DNA of 32,563 nucleotides from JAUPVO01 sp964420875 (GTDB lineage Bacteria; Patescibacteriota; Minisyncoccia; Phycocordibacterales; UBA5272): the NCBI GenBank assembly GCA_964420875.1, contig CAYQUK010000007.1, positions 1 through 32,563 on the forward strand, written 5' to 3'. The translations under genes and the position numbers were made by a program. Each line of letters starts with the position of its first letter. Within the stretch, counting starts at the first letter, position 1. Shown here piece after piece: positions 17,194 through 24,977 of this stretch. The notes under the pieces were generated by a model, which made no database searches, had not been told where the DNA came from, and saw only the letters and a list, made by a program, of their open reading frames with translations.

Positions 17194-17562
17194 ATGGAAA
17201 AATACGCAGATTTACTTAACAAAATTGACGGAATGTCAGTACTAGAGCTTAACGAGCTAGTAAAGGCTATCGAGGAGAAATTCGGAGTTTCAGCAGCAGC
17301 TGTATCAGCTGCTCCAGCAGCTGGCGCAGGAGCTGGTGAGGCTGAGGCGAAAGACTCATACACAGTACACCTTGCATCAGCAGGTGAGCAAAAGATTGCT
17401 GTTATGAAGATTGTAAAAGAGGCTCTAGGTCTTGGTCTTAAGGACGCAAAGGATCTAGTTGACGGAGCTCCTGTAGATCTAAAGACAGGTGTCAAAACAG
17501 CTGAGGCTGAGGACATGAAGAAGAAGATTGAGGAGGTTGGTGGAAAGGTTGAGCTAAAGTAA
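17194..17562 (+). CDS. rplL: Ribosomal protein L7/L12
   Basis: This 122-residue acidic stalk protein recruits translation GTPases. The N-terminal dimerisation helix (LLNKIDGMSVLELNELVKAIEE) is followed by an Ala/Gly-rich hinge. The C-terminal domain contains KIAVMKIVKEALGLGLKDAKDLVDGAP, the factor-binding surface. The length is the family norm. It follows rplJ by 32 bp and ends just before a strong terminator. The TIR is A/T-only, without Shine-Dalgarno. Confidence 0.97.
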   Translation: MEKYADLLNKIDGMSVLELNELVKAIEEKFGVSAAAVSAAPAAGAGAGEAEAKDSYTVHLASAGEQKIAVMKIVKEALGLGLKDAKDLVDGAPVDLKTGVKTAEAEDMKKKIEEVGGKVELK

Positions 17563-17573
17563 TAGCAAAATCA

Positions 17574-17611
17574 TTAAAAGAGGCGTATCCGCAAGGATAC
17601 GCCTCTTTTAA
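17574..17611. terminator. Terminator after rplL
   Basis: A 17-bp perfect stem, TTAAAAGAGGCGTATCC with GGATACGCCTCTTTTAA, has a GCAA tetraloop and T-rich right arm. The tuf promoter starts right after it. Confidence 0.95.
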
Positions 17612-17625
17612 TTTCTAAAATACTG

Positions 17626-17634
17626 TGTTATAAT
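17626..17634 (+). promoter_or_regulatory. Promoter of tuf and the S10-type operon
   Basis: TGT-TATAAT is a perfect extended -10. The region where a -35 would lie overlaps the terminator tail and is weak (TTTTAA). Start would be near 17641. Confidence 0.75.
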
Positions 17635-17636
17635 AG

Positions 17637-17770
17637 GCGAATTCGCTTGGCTTTGCACAGCCATTACTTGTGCTATTTCTATGCTAGCGAAGATCCTCTA
17701 ATAATCGACGAATAGATGCCGATTTTTATGATCAAATTATTAAAACAATAATCAAAACCTAAATTAATTT
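17637..17770 (+). promoter_or_regulatory. Structured leader of tuf with competing hairpins
   Basis: GCGAATTCGC (17637-17646) is a 10-bp palindrome at the probable start of transcription. Part of it, TTCGCT (17642-17647), can instead pair with AGCGAA (17686-17691), enclosing a GCACA/TGTGC hairpin. The rest, 17692-17770, is AT-rich and unstructured up to the ATG. Confidence 0.5.
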
Positions 17771-18967
17771 ATGGCAGAACAATTTGATCGCTCAAAACCA
17801 CACGTAAATGTGGGAACAATTGGACACGTTGACCACGGAAAGACAACTCTTACTGCTGGTATTCTAAACGTGCTTCACCTTAAAGACTCTACTATCAAAA
17901 TCAAAGGTGTAGACGAAATTGACAAGGCTCCAGAGGAGAAGGCTCGTGGTATTACTATCTCACTTTCTCACTCAGAGTATTGGACAGACACTCGTCACTA
18001 TGCACACATTGATGCTCCAGGACATGCTGACTATATCAAGAACATGATCACAGGTGCCGCTCAAATGGACGGTGCTATTCTTGTGGTTGCTGCTACTGAT
18101 GGTCCTATGCCACAAACTCGTGAGCACATCCTTCTTGCAAAGCAAGTTGGTGTACCACGTCTTGTTGTTTTCCTAAACAAGTGTGACATGGTTGATGATC
18201 AAGAGATGATCGAGCTTGTAGAAGAAGAACTTCGCGAGCTATTAACAAAGCAAGGATTTGACGGAGCAAACACTCCTATTATCCGTGGTTCAGGACTTAA
18301 AGCTTCTGAGGCTACTGATATCAATGACCCTTGGGCTCAAAAGATCGTAGAGCTATTGAATGCTCTCGATACTTGGATTCCACTTCCAGAGCGTGATACA
18401 ACAAAACCATTCCTAATGCCAGTAGAGGATATCTTTACTATTGAGGGACGTGGTACTGTGGTAACAGGTAAAATCGAGCGTGGTATCGTAAAGCTTAACG
18501 AAGAAATCGAAATCGTAGGTCTAAAAGATACTGTTAAAACAACTGTAACTGGTATTGAGATGTTCAACAAACAACTCAATGAAGGTATGGCTGGAGACAA
18601 CGCTGGTATCCTAGTTCGTGGTATTAAAAAAGAGGACATTGATCGTGGGCAAGTACTTTGCAAACCAGGATCAGTAAAACCACATACACATTTTGAGTGT
18701 GAGGTTTACGTTCTAAAGAAAGAAGAAGGTGGACGTCACAGCCCATTCTTCAATGGTTACAAGCCACAGTTCTACGTACGTACAACTGACGTAACTGGAG
18801 ATTGTACTCTTCCTGCAGGAACAGAAATGGTTATGCCTGGAGATACAGTTAAACTTACAGTTAAACAACTTATCGCGCCTATCGCTCTCGAGGAGCAAGG
18901 ACGTTTCGCTATCCGTGAGGGTGGAAAGACAGTAGGTGCTGGTGTAGTAACAAAAATTATCGAATAA
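17771..18967 (+). CDS. tuf: Elongation factor Tu
   Basis: EF-Tu delivers aminoacyl-tRNA to the ribosome. The 398-residue protein has the P-loop GHVDHGKT (18-25), the switch I region with RGITISL, DAPGHADY (Ala for the usual Cys), NKCD and the SGLKA guanine-site motif. Domains 2 and 3 follow with GRGTVVTGKIERG and the KPHTHFECEVYVL segment. Codon choice is that of a highly expressed gene. It stands first, upstream of rpsJ and 54 bp away, with no fusA in front, unlike the usual rpsL-rpsG-fusA-tuf order. Confidence 0.98.
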   Translation: MAEQFDRSKPHVNVGTIGHVDHGKTTLTAGILNVLHLKDSTIKIKGVDEIDKAPEEKARGITISLSHSEYWTDTRHYAHIDAPGHADYIKNMITGAAQMDGAILVVAATDGPMPQTREHILLAKQVGVPRLVVFLNKCDMVDDQEMIELVEEELRELLTKQGFDGANTPIIRGSGLKASEATDINDPWAQKIVELLNALDTWIPLPERDTTKPFLMPVEDIFTIEGRGTVVTGKIERGIVKLNEEIEIVGLKDTVKTTVTGIEMFNKQLNEGMAGDNAGILVRGIKKEDIDRGQVLCKPGSVKPHTHFECEVYVLKKEEGGRHSPFFNGYKPQFYVRTTDVTGDCTLPAGTEMVMPGDTVKLTVKQLIAPIALEEQGRFAIREGGKTVGAGVVTKIIE

Positions 18968-19001
18968 GGTTTTGATCTTTTGATCAAGGTCTTTTAAAAC
19001 C
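18968..19001 (+). promoter_or_regulatory. Intercistronic hairpins between tuf and rpsJ
   Basis: TTGATC-TTTT-GATCAA (18972-18987) forms one hairpin. An alternative pairing joins GGTTTT (18968-18973) to AAAACC (18996-19001). There is no proper T-run, so this is more likely an RNA-processing or attenuation point than a full terminator. Confidence 0.4.
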
Positions 19002-19021
19002 AAGGGTTCATTATAAAAAAC

Positions 19022-19360
19022 ATGGCTACAAAGCAAACAAAGAAAGAGCAAGATGCACCAAAGATTCGTATTCGCGTTCGTGCCTATGAGAGTAAAATCC
19101 TCGATCAATCTGTAAAGCAGATTGTTGACACAGCGAAACGTTTTGAGGCGACTGTTGTTGGACCTGTTCCTCTTCCAACCGAGTTCACACGTTATACTGT
19201 GAACCGTGCAACATTCGTATACAAAGACGCTCGCGAGCAATTCGAAATGCGCGTTCACAAACGCCTAATCGAAATTGTTAGCCCGAATCAAAAAGTAATC
19301 GAAGCTCTCACCAACCTCTCGCTCCCCTCTGGAGTCGATGTTGATGTAAAGATGCAATAA
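19022..19360 (+). CDS. rpsJ: Ribosomal protein S10
   Basis: S10 belongs to the 30S head and is also the NusE antitermination factor. The 112-residue protein has a short Lys-rich start, then KIRIRVRAYESKILDQSVKQ, VVGPVPLPTEFTRYTVNRA, the REQFEMRVHKRLI loop and the LPSGVDVDVKM end. It opens the S10-type operon. No Shine-Dalgarno is present. Confidence 0.97.
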   Translation: MATKQTKKEQDAPKIRIRVRAYESKILDQSVKQIVDTAKRFEATVVGPVPLPTEFTRYTVNRATFVYKDAREQFEMRVHKRLIEIVSPNQKVIEALTNLSLPSGVDVDVKMQ

Positions 19361-19375
19361 GATTAGTTGAACAAC

Positions 19376-19987
19376 ATGAAATTCACATTAGCAGAGAAAC
19401 TGCACATGTCGCAGGTATTTGACGCTGACGGTAACGTCCACGCAGTCACAGTATGCCGCGCACCAGGTGTAGTGGTTACAGATATTCGCACCACAGAACG
19501 TGATGGCTATCAAGCTATACAGGTTGCCATGGACGAACAAAAAATAGAACGTAGCACAAAGGCAGAAGTCGGACATTTTGGAGGTAAAGCCTACAAAGTA
19601 GTTCGTGAGTTCAAAACTCCAGCTGGAGATTTACAAAAAGGGGCTGTTATCAAGGCTGATATATTTCAACCAAACGATGTAGTGGCAGTTGCCGGCATTA
19701 CCAAAGCCAAAGGTTTCCAAGGTGTTGTAAAACGCCACGGATTCAAGGGTGGATGGGATCAGCACGGACAAAAACATTCACATCGTGAGGCTGGATCAAT
19801 CGGTTCTACAGGACAGCAACGTGTAAACAAAGGCAAGAAAATGGCCGGACGTATGGGTGGAGACAGAGTTACTGTCAAAAATTTAAAAGTATTTGCTGTT
19901 GATGCAGTAAATAACTTTATTCTTATCAAAGGTGCTGTGCCTGGTCGTCGTGGTACCATTCTTGAACTTCGCTCAAAGCAAAAATAA
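19376..19987 (+). CDS. rplC: Ribosomal protein L3
   Basis: L3 is an early-assembly 50S protein reaching the peptidyl-transferase centre. The 203-residue product shows KFTLAEKLHMSQVF at its start, then GVVKRHGFKGGWDQHGQKH and the GSIGSTGQQRVNKGKKMAGRMGG loop region. The start is set at the ATG at 19376 because L3 proteins begin with a short basic strand. An in-frame TTG nine bases earlier is less likely. It lies 15 bp after rpsJ and 3 bp before rplD. Confidence 0.95.
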   Translation: MKFTLAEKLHMSQVFDADGNVHAVTVCRAPGVVVTDIRTTERDGYQAIQVAMDEQKIERSTKAEVGHFGGKAYKVVREFKTPAGDLQKGAVIKADIFQPNDVVAVAGITKAKGFQGVVKRHGFKGGWDQHGQKHSHREAGSIGSTGQQRVNKGKKMAGRMGGDRVTVKNLKVFAVDAVNNFILIKGAVPGRRGTILELRSKQK

Positions 19988-19990
19988 TAT

Positions 19991-20650
19991 ATGAAAGTAG
20001 ATGTATATTCTGCACAAGGCAGTAAAACAGGTTCAGCAGATCTTCCAGAAGAAGTGTTTGCTTATCCTTGGAATGCTGACCTAGTGCACCAAGTCTTGTC
20101 TTCACAGATGAGCAATCAGCGTGCAAACACTGCACACACAAAAGATCGTAGCGAAGTATCAGGAGGTGGAAAGAAACCTTGGGCGCAAAAGGGAACAGGA
20201 CGTGCTCGTCACGGATCATCTCGTTCTCCAATATGGCGTCACGGTGGAGTTACACACGGCCCTCGCAACGACAAGAACTACAAAGAGGTTATACCTAGAG
20301 TTATGAAGAACCGCGCATTATTTGCGCTCCTGTCTGCAAAACTTCGTGATGGTAAGATCTTGTTTGTAGACACAGTAAACCTAGCTGATGGTAAAACTAA
20401 ATCAGCATTTGAAACTATGAAATCACTTTCAACAGTCGATGGTTTCAAAACTATAAACTGGCAGAAAAGCAACAATGCAGTAGTCTTTACATCTGTAAAA
20501 GATAGAAAGACCCACTTAGCGTTTCGCAATCTTCCAAATGTACGTCTAGAGAATATGGATCAAATGAACCCATTGGATATAGCAAACACGAGATATATCG
20601 TAGTTGCAAATCCAAAAGAGGTGAGTGAGTATCTATCTTCAAAGGCCTAA
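19991..20650 (+). CDS. rplD: Ribosomal protein L4
   Basis: L4 lines the exit tunnel of the 50S subunit. The 219-residue protein has the extended loop with KPWAQKGTGRARHGSSRSPIW followed by GGVTHGPRNDKNY, where the tunnel constriction is built. A globular Rossmann-like part follows, ending in RYIVVANPKEV. In gammaproteobacteria L4 represses this operon through the S10 leader, but no such leader is evident here. Confidence 0.96.
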   Translation: MKVDVYSAQGSKTGSADLPEEVFAYPWNADLVHQVLSSQMSNQRANTAHTKDRSEVSGGGKKPWAQKGTGRARHGSSRSPIWRHGGVTHGPRNDKNYKEVIPRVMKNRALFALLSAKLRDGKILFVDTVNLADGKTKSAFETMKSLSTVDGFKTINWQKSNNAVVFTSVKDRKTHLAFRNLPNVRLENMDQMNPLDIANTRYIVVANPKEVSEYLSSKA

Positions 20651-20657
20651 ATCCTGT

Positions 20658-20927
20658 ATGAAAAAATACATAATCAGACCACATATAACTGAAAAGGCTT
20701 CGTTACAGTCAACTGCTAATGCTTATACATTTGTAGTGACTCCGGAGACTTCAAAACTTGAGCTTGTAAAAGAGATCAAGTCAGAATATAAAGTGACACC
20801 TACAAAGGTGAATATCACAAACTTACCAGCAAAGCGTGTCTTTGTTCGTGGTAAGCGTGGAGTAGTGGCAGGATTCAAAAAAGCAGTAGTCTTTCTAAAA
20901 AAAGGCGACTCAATAAAACTAGCATAG
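20658..20927 (+). CDS. rplW: Ribosomal protein L23
   Basis: L23 sits at the tunnel exit and docks trigger factor and SRP. The 89-residue protein begins KKYIIRPHITEKASLQ and carries the KEIKSEYKVTPTKVNI and GKRGVVAGFKKAVVFLKKG segments. I chose the ATG at 20658, seven bases after the rplD stop. An in-frame start at 20625 would overlap rplD and add a non-conserved tail. Confidence 0.95.
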   Translation: MKKYIIRPHITEKASLQSTANAYTFVVTPETSKLELVKEIKSEYKVTPTKVNITNLPAKRVFVRGKRGVVAGFKKAVVFLKKGDSIKLA

Positions 20928-20934
20928 AAATAGT

Positions 20935-21789
20935 ATGAAAACATATCGCCCTACAACAGCATCACAACGCTCACAATCTAGTGTAGTGTACCGTGGTGTT
21001 ATAACAACAAATGAGCCTCACAAGCCATTAACAACAGGATTTAGACGTGGTTCTGGACGCAATGCATTTGGTCGCATTACAACACGTCACAAAGGTGGAG
21101 GTCACAAGAGATCATTCCGTGAGATTGACTGGAAATACGACAAACTCGATATTCCAGCAAAAGTACAATCAGTAGAGTACGATCCAAACAGATCGGGATT
21201 CATCGGACTTGTTGCTTATCGTGATGGTCACAAGGCCTACACATTATTACCAAAATCAATGAAAGTGGGAGACACTTTTATTGTGAGTGAAAAGGCAGAT
21301 CTTGTTCCTGGTAATCGTCTAATGTTACGCAATATTCCAGTAGGAACATTCGTATACAATGTAGAGGTTAAACCTGGTTCAGGAGCTAAACTTGTACGCT
21401 CAGCTGGAAACTATGCTGAGGTTGTCGCACACAATGACGGATACGCTAACATCAAGTTACCTTCAACAGAGATTCGTATGATCCCAGATCATGCGTTTGC
21501 ATCTCTCGGAGAAGTATCAAACGGTGAGCATCATCTACGCAATCTAGGTAAAGCTGGACGCAATAGATGGCTAGGTATACGTCCAACAACACGTGCCTCA
21601 GTGATGAATGCCGTAGACCATCCATATGGAGGTGGAGAAGGTAAACAACGCCGTGGAACAAAACGTCCTAAGACAAAGTGGGGTAAGACAACAGGTGGTC
21701 ACAAAACTCGTACTCCAAAGAAATACTCAAACGTACACATCGTGTCACGTAGGTCGACAGGTATTCGTAACAAGCAGTCTAAAATTTAA
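20935..21789 (+). CDS. rplB: Ribosomal protein L2
   Basis: L2 helps join the subunits and build the peptidyl-transferase centre. The 284-residue protein has GRNAFGRITTRHKGGGHKR, RSFREIDWKYDK, the central SH3-like part and the conserved VMNAVDHPYGGGEGKQRRG with the catalytic-site His. The tail is basic, ending RRSTGIRNKQSKI. The start overlaps no neighbour and lies seven bases after rplW. Confidence 0.97.
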   Translation: MKTYRPTTASQRSQSSVVYRGVITTNEPHKPLTTGFRRGSGRNAFGRITTRHKGGGHKRSFREIDWKYDKLDIPAKVQSVEYDPNRSGFIGLVAYRDGHKAYTLLPKSMKVGDTFIVSEKADLVPGNRLMLRNIPVGTFVYNVEVKPGSGAKLVRSAGNYAEVVAHNDGYANIKLPSTEIRMIPDHAFASLGEVSNGEHHLRNLGKAGRNRWLGIRPTTRASVMNAVDHPYGGGEGKQRRGTKRPKTKWGKTTGGHKTRTPKKYSNVHIVSRRSTGIRNKQSKI

Positions 21790-21792
21790 TTT

Positions 21793-22137
21793 ATGTCTAG
21801 ATCATTATCAAAAGGTCCATATGTGGACGAAAGGGTTCTCAAGAAGGTTGTCGGTAAAAAACCAGAGGATACAGGTGTTATCAAAACTTGGATCCGTGGT
21901 TGCGATATCTCGCCTGAGATGGTTGGATTCACGTTTGGAGTTCACAATGGCCGTACTCATACTGAGGTGTTCATCACCGAGGATATGGTGGGTCACAAAT
22001 TAGGTGAGTTTAGCCCAACACGCAAATTCATCCGTCACGGAGGTAAGATGCAAAAAGAGATCGATCAGAAGAAAAAACAAGCTGAGATCGATGCTGCAAA
22101 GTCTGCAAAATCAACTGGTGACGCTAAAAAGAAATAA
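21793..22137 (+). CDS. rpsS: Ribosomal protein S19
   Basis: S19 binds 16S rRNA in the 30S head with S13. The core SRSLSKGPYVDERVLKKV, TWIRGCDISPEMVGFTFGVHNG and GHKLGEFSPTRKFIRHGGK is complete. A Lys/Ala-rich tail of about 28 residues makes the protein 114 residues, longer than the usual 90 or so. It begins three bases after rplB. Confidence 0.96.
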   Translation: MSRSLSKGPYVDERVLKKVVGKKPEDTGVIKTWIRGCDISPEMVGFTFGVHNGRTHTEVFITEDMVGHKLGEFSPTRKFIRHGGKMQKEIDQKKKQAEIDAAKSAKSTGDAKKK

Positions 22138-22142
22138 AGATT

Positions 22143-22460
22143 ATGAAAGCAACACTTAAAAATTACCGCCAATCTCCTCGTAAAGTTCGCCTTTTGGCAA
22201 GCTTGATACAAGGGAAAAGTGCGGATATTGCAAAGGTGCAACTAGATAACTACATCAAACGTGGTTCATTGCCAATGAAGAAGTTGCTCGAGTCAGCTAT
22301 TGCTAACTCAGGCCACAAAGCAGAGGATCTAGTAGTTAAAAGTGCTCGCGTGGACAAGGCTCTTGTTATGAAGAGATTCATGCCACGTGCATTTGGTCGT
22401 GCGGCACAGATATTAAAAAAGAGCTCACACATTATGATTGAGCTTTCAACAAAGAAATAA
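22143..22460 (+). CDS. rplV: Ribosomal protein L22
   Basis: L22 reaches into the exit tunnel by a long beta hairpin. The 105-residue protein starts KATLKNYRQSPRKVRLLASL, with the ESAIANSGHKAEDL helix. The loop reads KRFMPRAFGRAAQILKKSSH where most bacteria have the PRAKGRA motif. It is close to the normal length. It ends one base before the rpsC start. Confidence 0.95.
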   Translation: MKATLKNYRQSPRKVRLLASLIQGKSADIAKVQLDNYIKRGSLPMKKLLESAIANSGHKAEDLVVKSARVDKALVMKRFMPRAFGRAAQILKKSSHIMIELSTKK

Positions 22461-22461
22461 T

Positions 22462-23148
22462 ATGACACACGTTGTAAACCCATTCTCGCATCGCCTAGGT
22501 ATTATCCGTGATTGGAGAAGCCGTTGGTATGTTAAGAAGGATGAATATGTAAATTCGCTTCGTGGAGATGTTCTCTTGCGTGTGTTCCTACAAAAACGCC
22601 TAAAAGGTATGTATGTAGCGGATACAATTATGGAGCGTGGTAAAGACACATTCCGTATCGCTATACACACATCTCGCCCAGGTATGCTAATTGGCAGATC
22701 AGGTGAAGGTGTAGAGCGTCTACGCAAAGATATTGAAAAAGAAGCAAAACGTAAAAAGATCTCTCTTCCAAAGAATTTCAAACTTGATATTGTTGAAGTG
22801 ACCTCACCAGAGGCATCAGCAGCTATCGTTGGAGCTATGGTGGTAGAGGGTATCGAGAAACGTTTACCTTTCCGTCGTGTGCTCAAAACTACTGTTGAAA
22901 AAGTAATGATGAATCGTGATGTGAAAGGAGTTCGTATTGCTGCATCAGGCCGCCTCGGTGGAGCTGATATGGCAAGACGCGAAGAGATGCGTCGTGGTAA
23001 TGTACCACTTCAGACTCTCCGTGCTGATGTTGATTTTGCAAAAGAAAGAGCAAACATGACATACGGTGTTATAGGTATCAAGGTATGGATATATCGTGGT
23101 ATGAAGTTCGACACTAACACTGACACTAAAATTAACAAAACAAAATAA
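22462..23148 (+). CDS. rpsC: Ribosomal protein S3
   Basis: S3 shapes the mRNA entry tunnel of the 30S subunit. The 228-residue protein has the N-terminal HVVNPFSHRLGIIRDWRSRW and a KH domain with RPGMLIGRSGEGVERLRKDI. The C-terminal domain contains GVRIAASGRLGGADMARREE and IGIKVWIYRG. The start at 22462 gives the conserved N-terminus. An upstream ATG at 22438 would run back into rplV and add nothing conserved. Confidence 0.96.
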   Translation: MTHVVNPFSHRLGIIRDWRSRWYVKKDEYVNSLRGDVLLRVFLQKRLKGMYVADTIMERGKDTFRIAIHTSRPGMLIGRSGEGVERLRKDIEKEAKRKKISLPKNFKLDIVEVTSPEASAAIVGAMVVEGIEKRLPFRRVLKTTVEKVMMNRDVKGVRIAASGRLGGADMARREEMRRGNVPLQTLRADVDFAKERANMTYGVIGIKVWIYRGMKFDTNTDTKINKTK

Positions 23149-23153
23149 CGCGT

Positions 23154-23573
23154 ATGCTATTCCCTAAAAAAGTAAAACATAGAAAGTGGCAAACAGGACG
23201 TCTCTCTGAGGCGCGCCTAGCTCGCCCTGAAACAAGAGGTGTTGATATAGCCTTTGGCTCATTCGCCCTCAAAGCGGAGTCGCCTGCGCGTGTCCTATCA
23301 AATCAGATCGAAGCAGCTCGTCGTGCGATGACTCGCAAGGCTGGCAAGACAGCTCAGATCTGGATTCGTATTTTCCCTGACCGTCCTATAACTCAGAAAG
23401 CCGCTGAGGTACCGATGGGTAAAGGAAAGGGAGATCCTAAAGCCTTCTGCTTTGAAGTTCGCCCAGGACGTATATTATTTGAAATCGACGGTGTTGATGA
23501 GGCAACAGCTCGCGAGTCACTTCGCAAAGCTGGTACAAAGTTGCCAATTAAAACCCGTATTGTCGCTCGTTAA
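23154..23573 (+). CDS. rplP: Ribosomal protein L16
   Basis: L16 helps position tRNA in the A site of the 50S subunit. The 139-residue protein shows the KKVKHRKWQTGRL start, FGSFALKAESPARVLSNQIEAARRA, RIFPDRPITQKAAEVPMGKGKG and GRILFEIDG. It is full length. The next gene is rpsQ only 11 bp later, so the L29 gene that usually lies between them is missing. Confidence 0.97.
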   Translation: MLFPKKVKHRKWQTGRLSEARLARPETRGVDIAFGSFALKAESPARVLSNQIEAARRAMTRKAGKTAQIWIRIFPDRPITQKAAEVPMGKGKGDPKAFCFEVRPGRILFEIDGVDEATARESLRKAGTKLPIKTRIVAR

Positions 23574-23584
23574 TCTAAAACACT

Positions 23585-23827
23585 ATGCAAACAGTAAATA
23601 AAAAGAAATTAAAAGGTGTAATAGTGAGCGACAAGATGGACAAGACAGTTGTTGTCAAAGTTGATCGCTATGTCAAACACCCAAAGTATGGAAAATTCTA
23701 TACTATATCAAAACGCTACAAAGCTCACGATGAAAAGAATGAGCACAAAGTAGGAGAGGTCGTTATTATCGAAGAGTCTCGCCCAATTTCAAAAGATAAA
23801 ACTTGGAAAGTGGCAGAAAAAATTTAA
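23585..23827 (+). CDS. rpsQ: Ribosomal protein S17
   Basis: S17 is a primary 16S-binding protein of the 30S body. The 80-residue OB-fold protein has KKKLKGVIVSDKMDKTVVVK, HPKYGKFYTISKRYKAHDE and VGEVVIIEESRPISKDKTW, all family signatures. It is complete and lies just upstream of the assembly gap. Confidence 0.96.
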   Translation: MQTVNKKKLKGVIVSDKMDKTVVVKVDRYVKHPKYGKFYTISKRYKAHDEKNEHKVGEVVIIEESRPISKDKTWKVAEKI

Positions 23828-23868
23828 TTTAAAAACGCATCAAAATGATACGAAGTTTAAGTTAAACA

Positions 23869-23878
23869 NNNNNNNNNN
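23869..23878. other. Assembly gap (10 N)
   Basis: Ten undetermined bases lie between rpsQ and rplN, a conserved gene pair. The true length is unknown. ACGCAT occurs on both sides (23834 and 23884), so a short repeat may have broken the assembly. Confidence 0.99.
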
Positions 23879-23895
23879 AGCGAACGCATAAATAT

Positions 23896-24276
23896 ATGAT
23901 ACAAGCAGGAACAAATGTAAAGATCACAGATAACTCAGGAGGAAAAATGGGCCGCGTGTTCAAGGTACTCAAGGGTTCAAAACGTCGCTATGCGCGTATC
24001 GGTGATCTAGTGGTTCTTTCAATCAAATCAGCTGAGCCTCGTAAACAGGTTAAGAAGAAAGATGTTGTGTATGGGGTTGTCGTTAGACAAGTTCAACCAC
24101 TACGTCGTGCTGATGGATCATATATTCGTTTCGATGATAATGCTGTTGTGATAGTAGACAAAACAAAGCTAGATCCAAAAGCTGGACGCGTGTTTGGTCC
24201 TATTCCAAAAGAACTCGGCGAGATGGGTATAGATGGATTTAAAAAGATAACTTCTCTGGCACCAGAGGTGATGTAA
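23896..24276 (+). CDS. rplN: Ribosomal protein L14
   Basis: L14 lies at the subunit interface and is the target of silencing factor RsfS. The 126-residue protein begins MIQAGTNVKITDNSGGK and has GDLVVLSIKSAEPRKQVKKK, YIRFDDNAVVIVD and GRVFGPIPKEL. It is slightly longer than the usual 122. It starts 17 bases after the assembly gap and is intact. Confidence 0.96.
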   Translation: MIQAGTNVKITDNSGGKMGRVFKVLKGSKRRYARIGDLVVLSIKSAEPRKQVKKKDVVYGVVVRQVQPLRRADGSYIRFDDNAVVIVDKTKLDPKAGRVFGPIPKELGEMGIDGFKKITSLAPEVM

Positions 24277-24281
24277 AAGAT

Positions 24282-24506
24282 ATGCAAACACTACATGTAA
24301 AAAAAGGCGACACTGTAAAAGTGATAGCTGGAAAAGATAAAAACAAAACAGGTGTGATTGTAAAATCAATGCCATCTACTGGACAAGTCATAGTTGAGGG
24401 AGTTAATGTGTTTAAAAAACACAAGAAATCTACTCAAGCTGGCAAGGCTGGGCAAGTTGTGGAGGTAACTCTTCCAATCTTTGTAAATAAAGTAAAAAAG
24501 ATTTAA
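24282..24506 (+). CDS. rplX: Ribosomal protein L24 (short form)
   Basis: L24 initiates 50S assembly. The KOW motif is visible in VKKGDTVKVIAGKDKNKTG, then VIVEGVNVFKKHKK. The protein is only 74 residues against roughly 100 in most bacteria and lacks the C-terminal Cys-containing part. It ends the S10-type transcript, since a strong terminator follows and L5, its normal downstream neighbour, is 2 kb away. Confidence 0.92.
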   Translation: MQTLHVKKGDTVKVIAGKDKNKTGVIVKSMPSTGQVIVEGVNVFKKHKKSTQAGKAGQVVEVTLPIFVNKVKKI

Positions 24507-24517
24507 GTTTTAAATCT

Positions 24518-24560
24518 ACAAAACAAAAGTGCCGCCCGAAGGGCGGCACTTTTGTTTTGT
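24518..24560. terminator. Terminator after rplX
   Basis: A perfect 20-bp stem is closed by a GAA loop, with core GTGCCGCCC/GGGCGGCAC and A-rich/T-rich arms on both sides. It ends the long ribosomal protein operon. Confidence 0.95.
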
Positions 24561-24584
24561 TTCAGAATAGTGTAGATTTATATT
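24557..24584 (+). promoter_or_regulatory. Promoter and Shine-Dalgarno of the 104-residue gene
   Basis: TTGTTT, a 16-bp spacer and TATATT (24579-24584) overlap the end of the preceding terminator. AGGAG at 24598-24602 is nine bases from the ATG, one of only two clear Shine-Dalgarno sites in the window. Confidence 0.5.
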
Positions 24585-24611
24585 TAGATTTTTCAGTAGG
24601 AGTTAACTATC

Positions 24612-24926
24612 ATGAGTGAAGTATTGGAATCTCCACCGAAGGTTAATCTTAAGTGCAAGGAGCCAAGACTCTATCAAGTATCTGCAATAAGTGTCTCCTG
24701 TGGATATGGTGTAGACGTCGGACCAAAACTTTGTGCAGATTTGTCATCTATATTTTCTATTCCTGGCAGAGCGGTAGAGGAAAATATTGTCTACTTGGTT
24801 AAAACTGGCCGTTCCGTTCCATTCGGTACTTTTACCAAAGAGATTGCAATAGAAAAAGCTGCTCAGGCTAATGGTGCAATCTCCAAGAGATTTAATATGC
24901 CAGGTGTCACTTTCTTCATCGAATAA
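24612..24926 (+). CDS. Unknown 104-residue protein
   Basis: I do not recognise this family. The protein has no signal peptide or membrane helix. It contains VSCGYGVDVGPKLCADLSS with two cysteines, then RAVEENIVYLVKTGRSVPFG and an Ala-rich helix. The compact alpha/beta look suggests a cytoplasmic protein. It has its own promoter, a clear Shine-Dalgarno and its own terminator. Its codon and start-site style differs from the surrounding ribosomal genes. It was probably inserted between rplX and rplE. Confidence 0.7.
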   Translation: MSEVLESPPKVNLKCKEPRLYQVSAISVSCGYGVDVGPKLCADLSSIFSIPGRAVEENIVYLVKTGRSVPFGTFTKEIAIEKAAQANGAISKRFNMPGVTFFIE

Positions 24927-24950
24927 GGCCTTAAGGCCTTTTCTTTTTTT
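24925..24950 (+). terminator. Terminator overlapping the stop of the 104-residue gene
   Basis: AAGGCC-TTAA-GGCCTT, which includes the last two bases of the stop codon, is followed by a T-rich run TTCTTTTTTT. Confidence 0.88.
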
Positions 24951-24962
24951 GTTGATAATACA

Positions 24963-24971
24963 TGCTACACT
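24963..24971 (+). promoter_or_regulatory. Extended -10 promoter of the 396-residue gene
   Basis: TGC-TACACT is followed by six bases and the ATG at 24978, which predicts a leaderless mRNA. The identical TGC-TACACT box is used for the DUF2177 gene at 31996-31988. Confidence 0.6.
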
Positions 24972-24977
24972 ATCCCG

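Noticed and set aside
20625..20657. Upstream start of rplW inside rplD
   Set aside because: The added residues are not L23-like; the ATG at 20658 gives the standard beginning.
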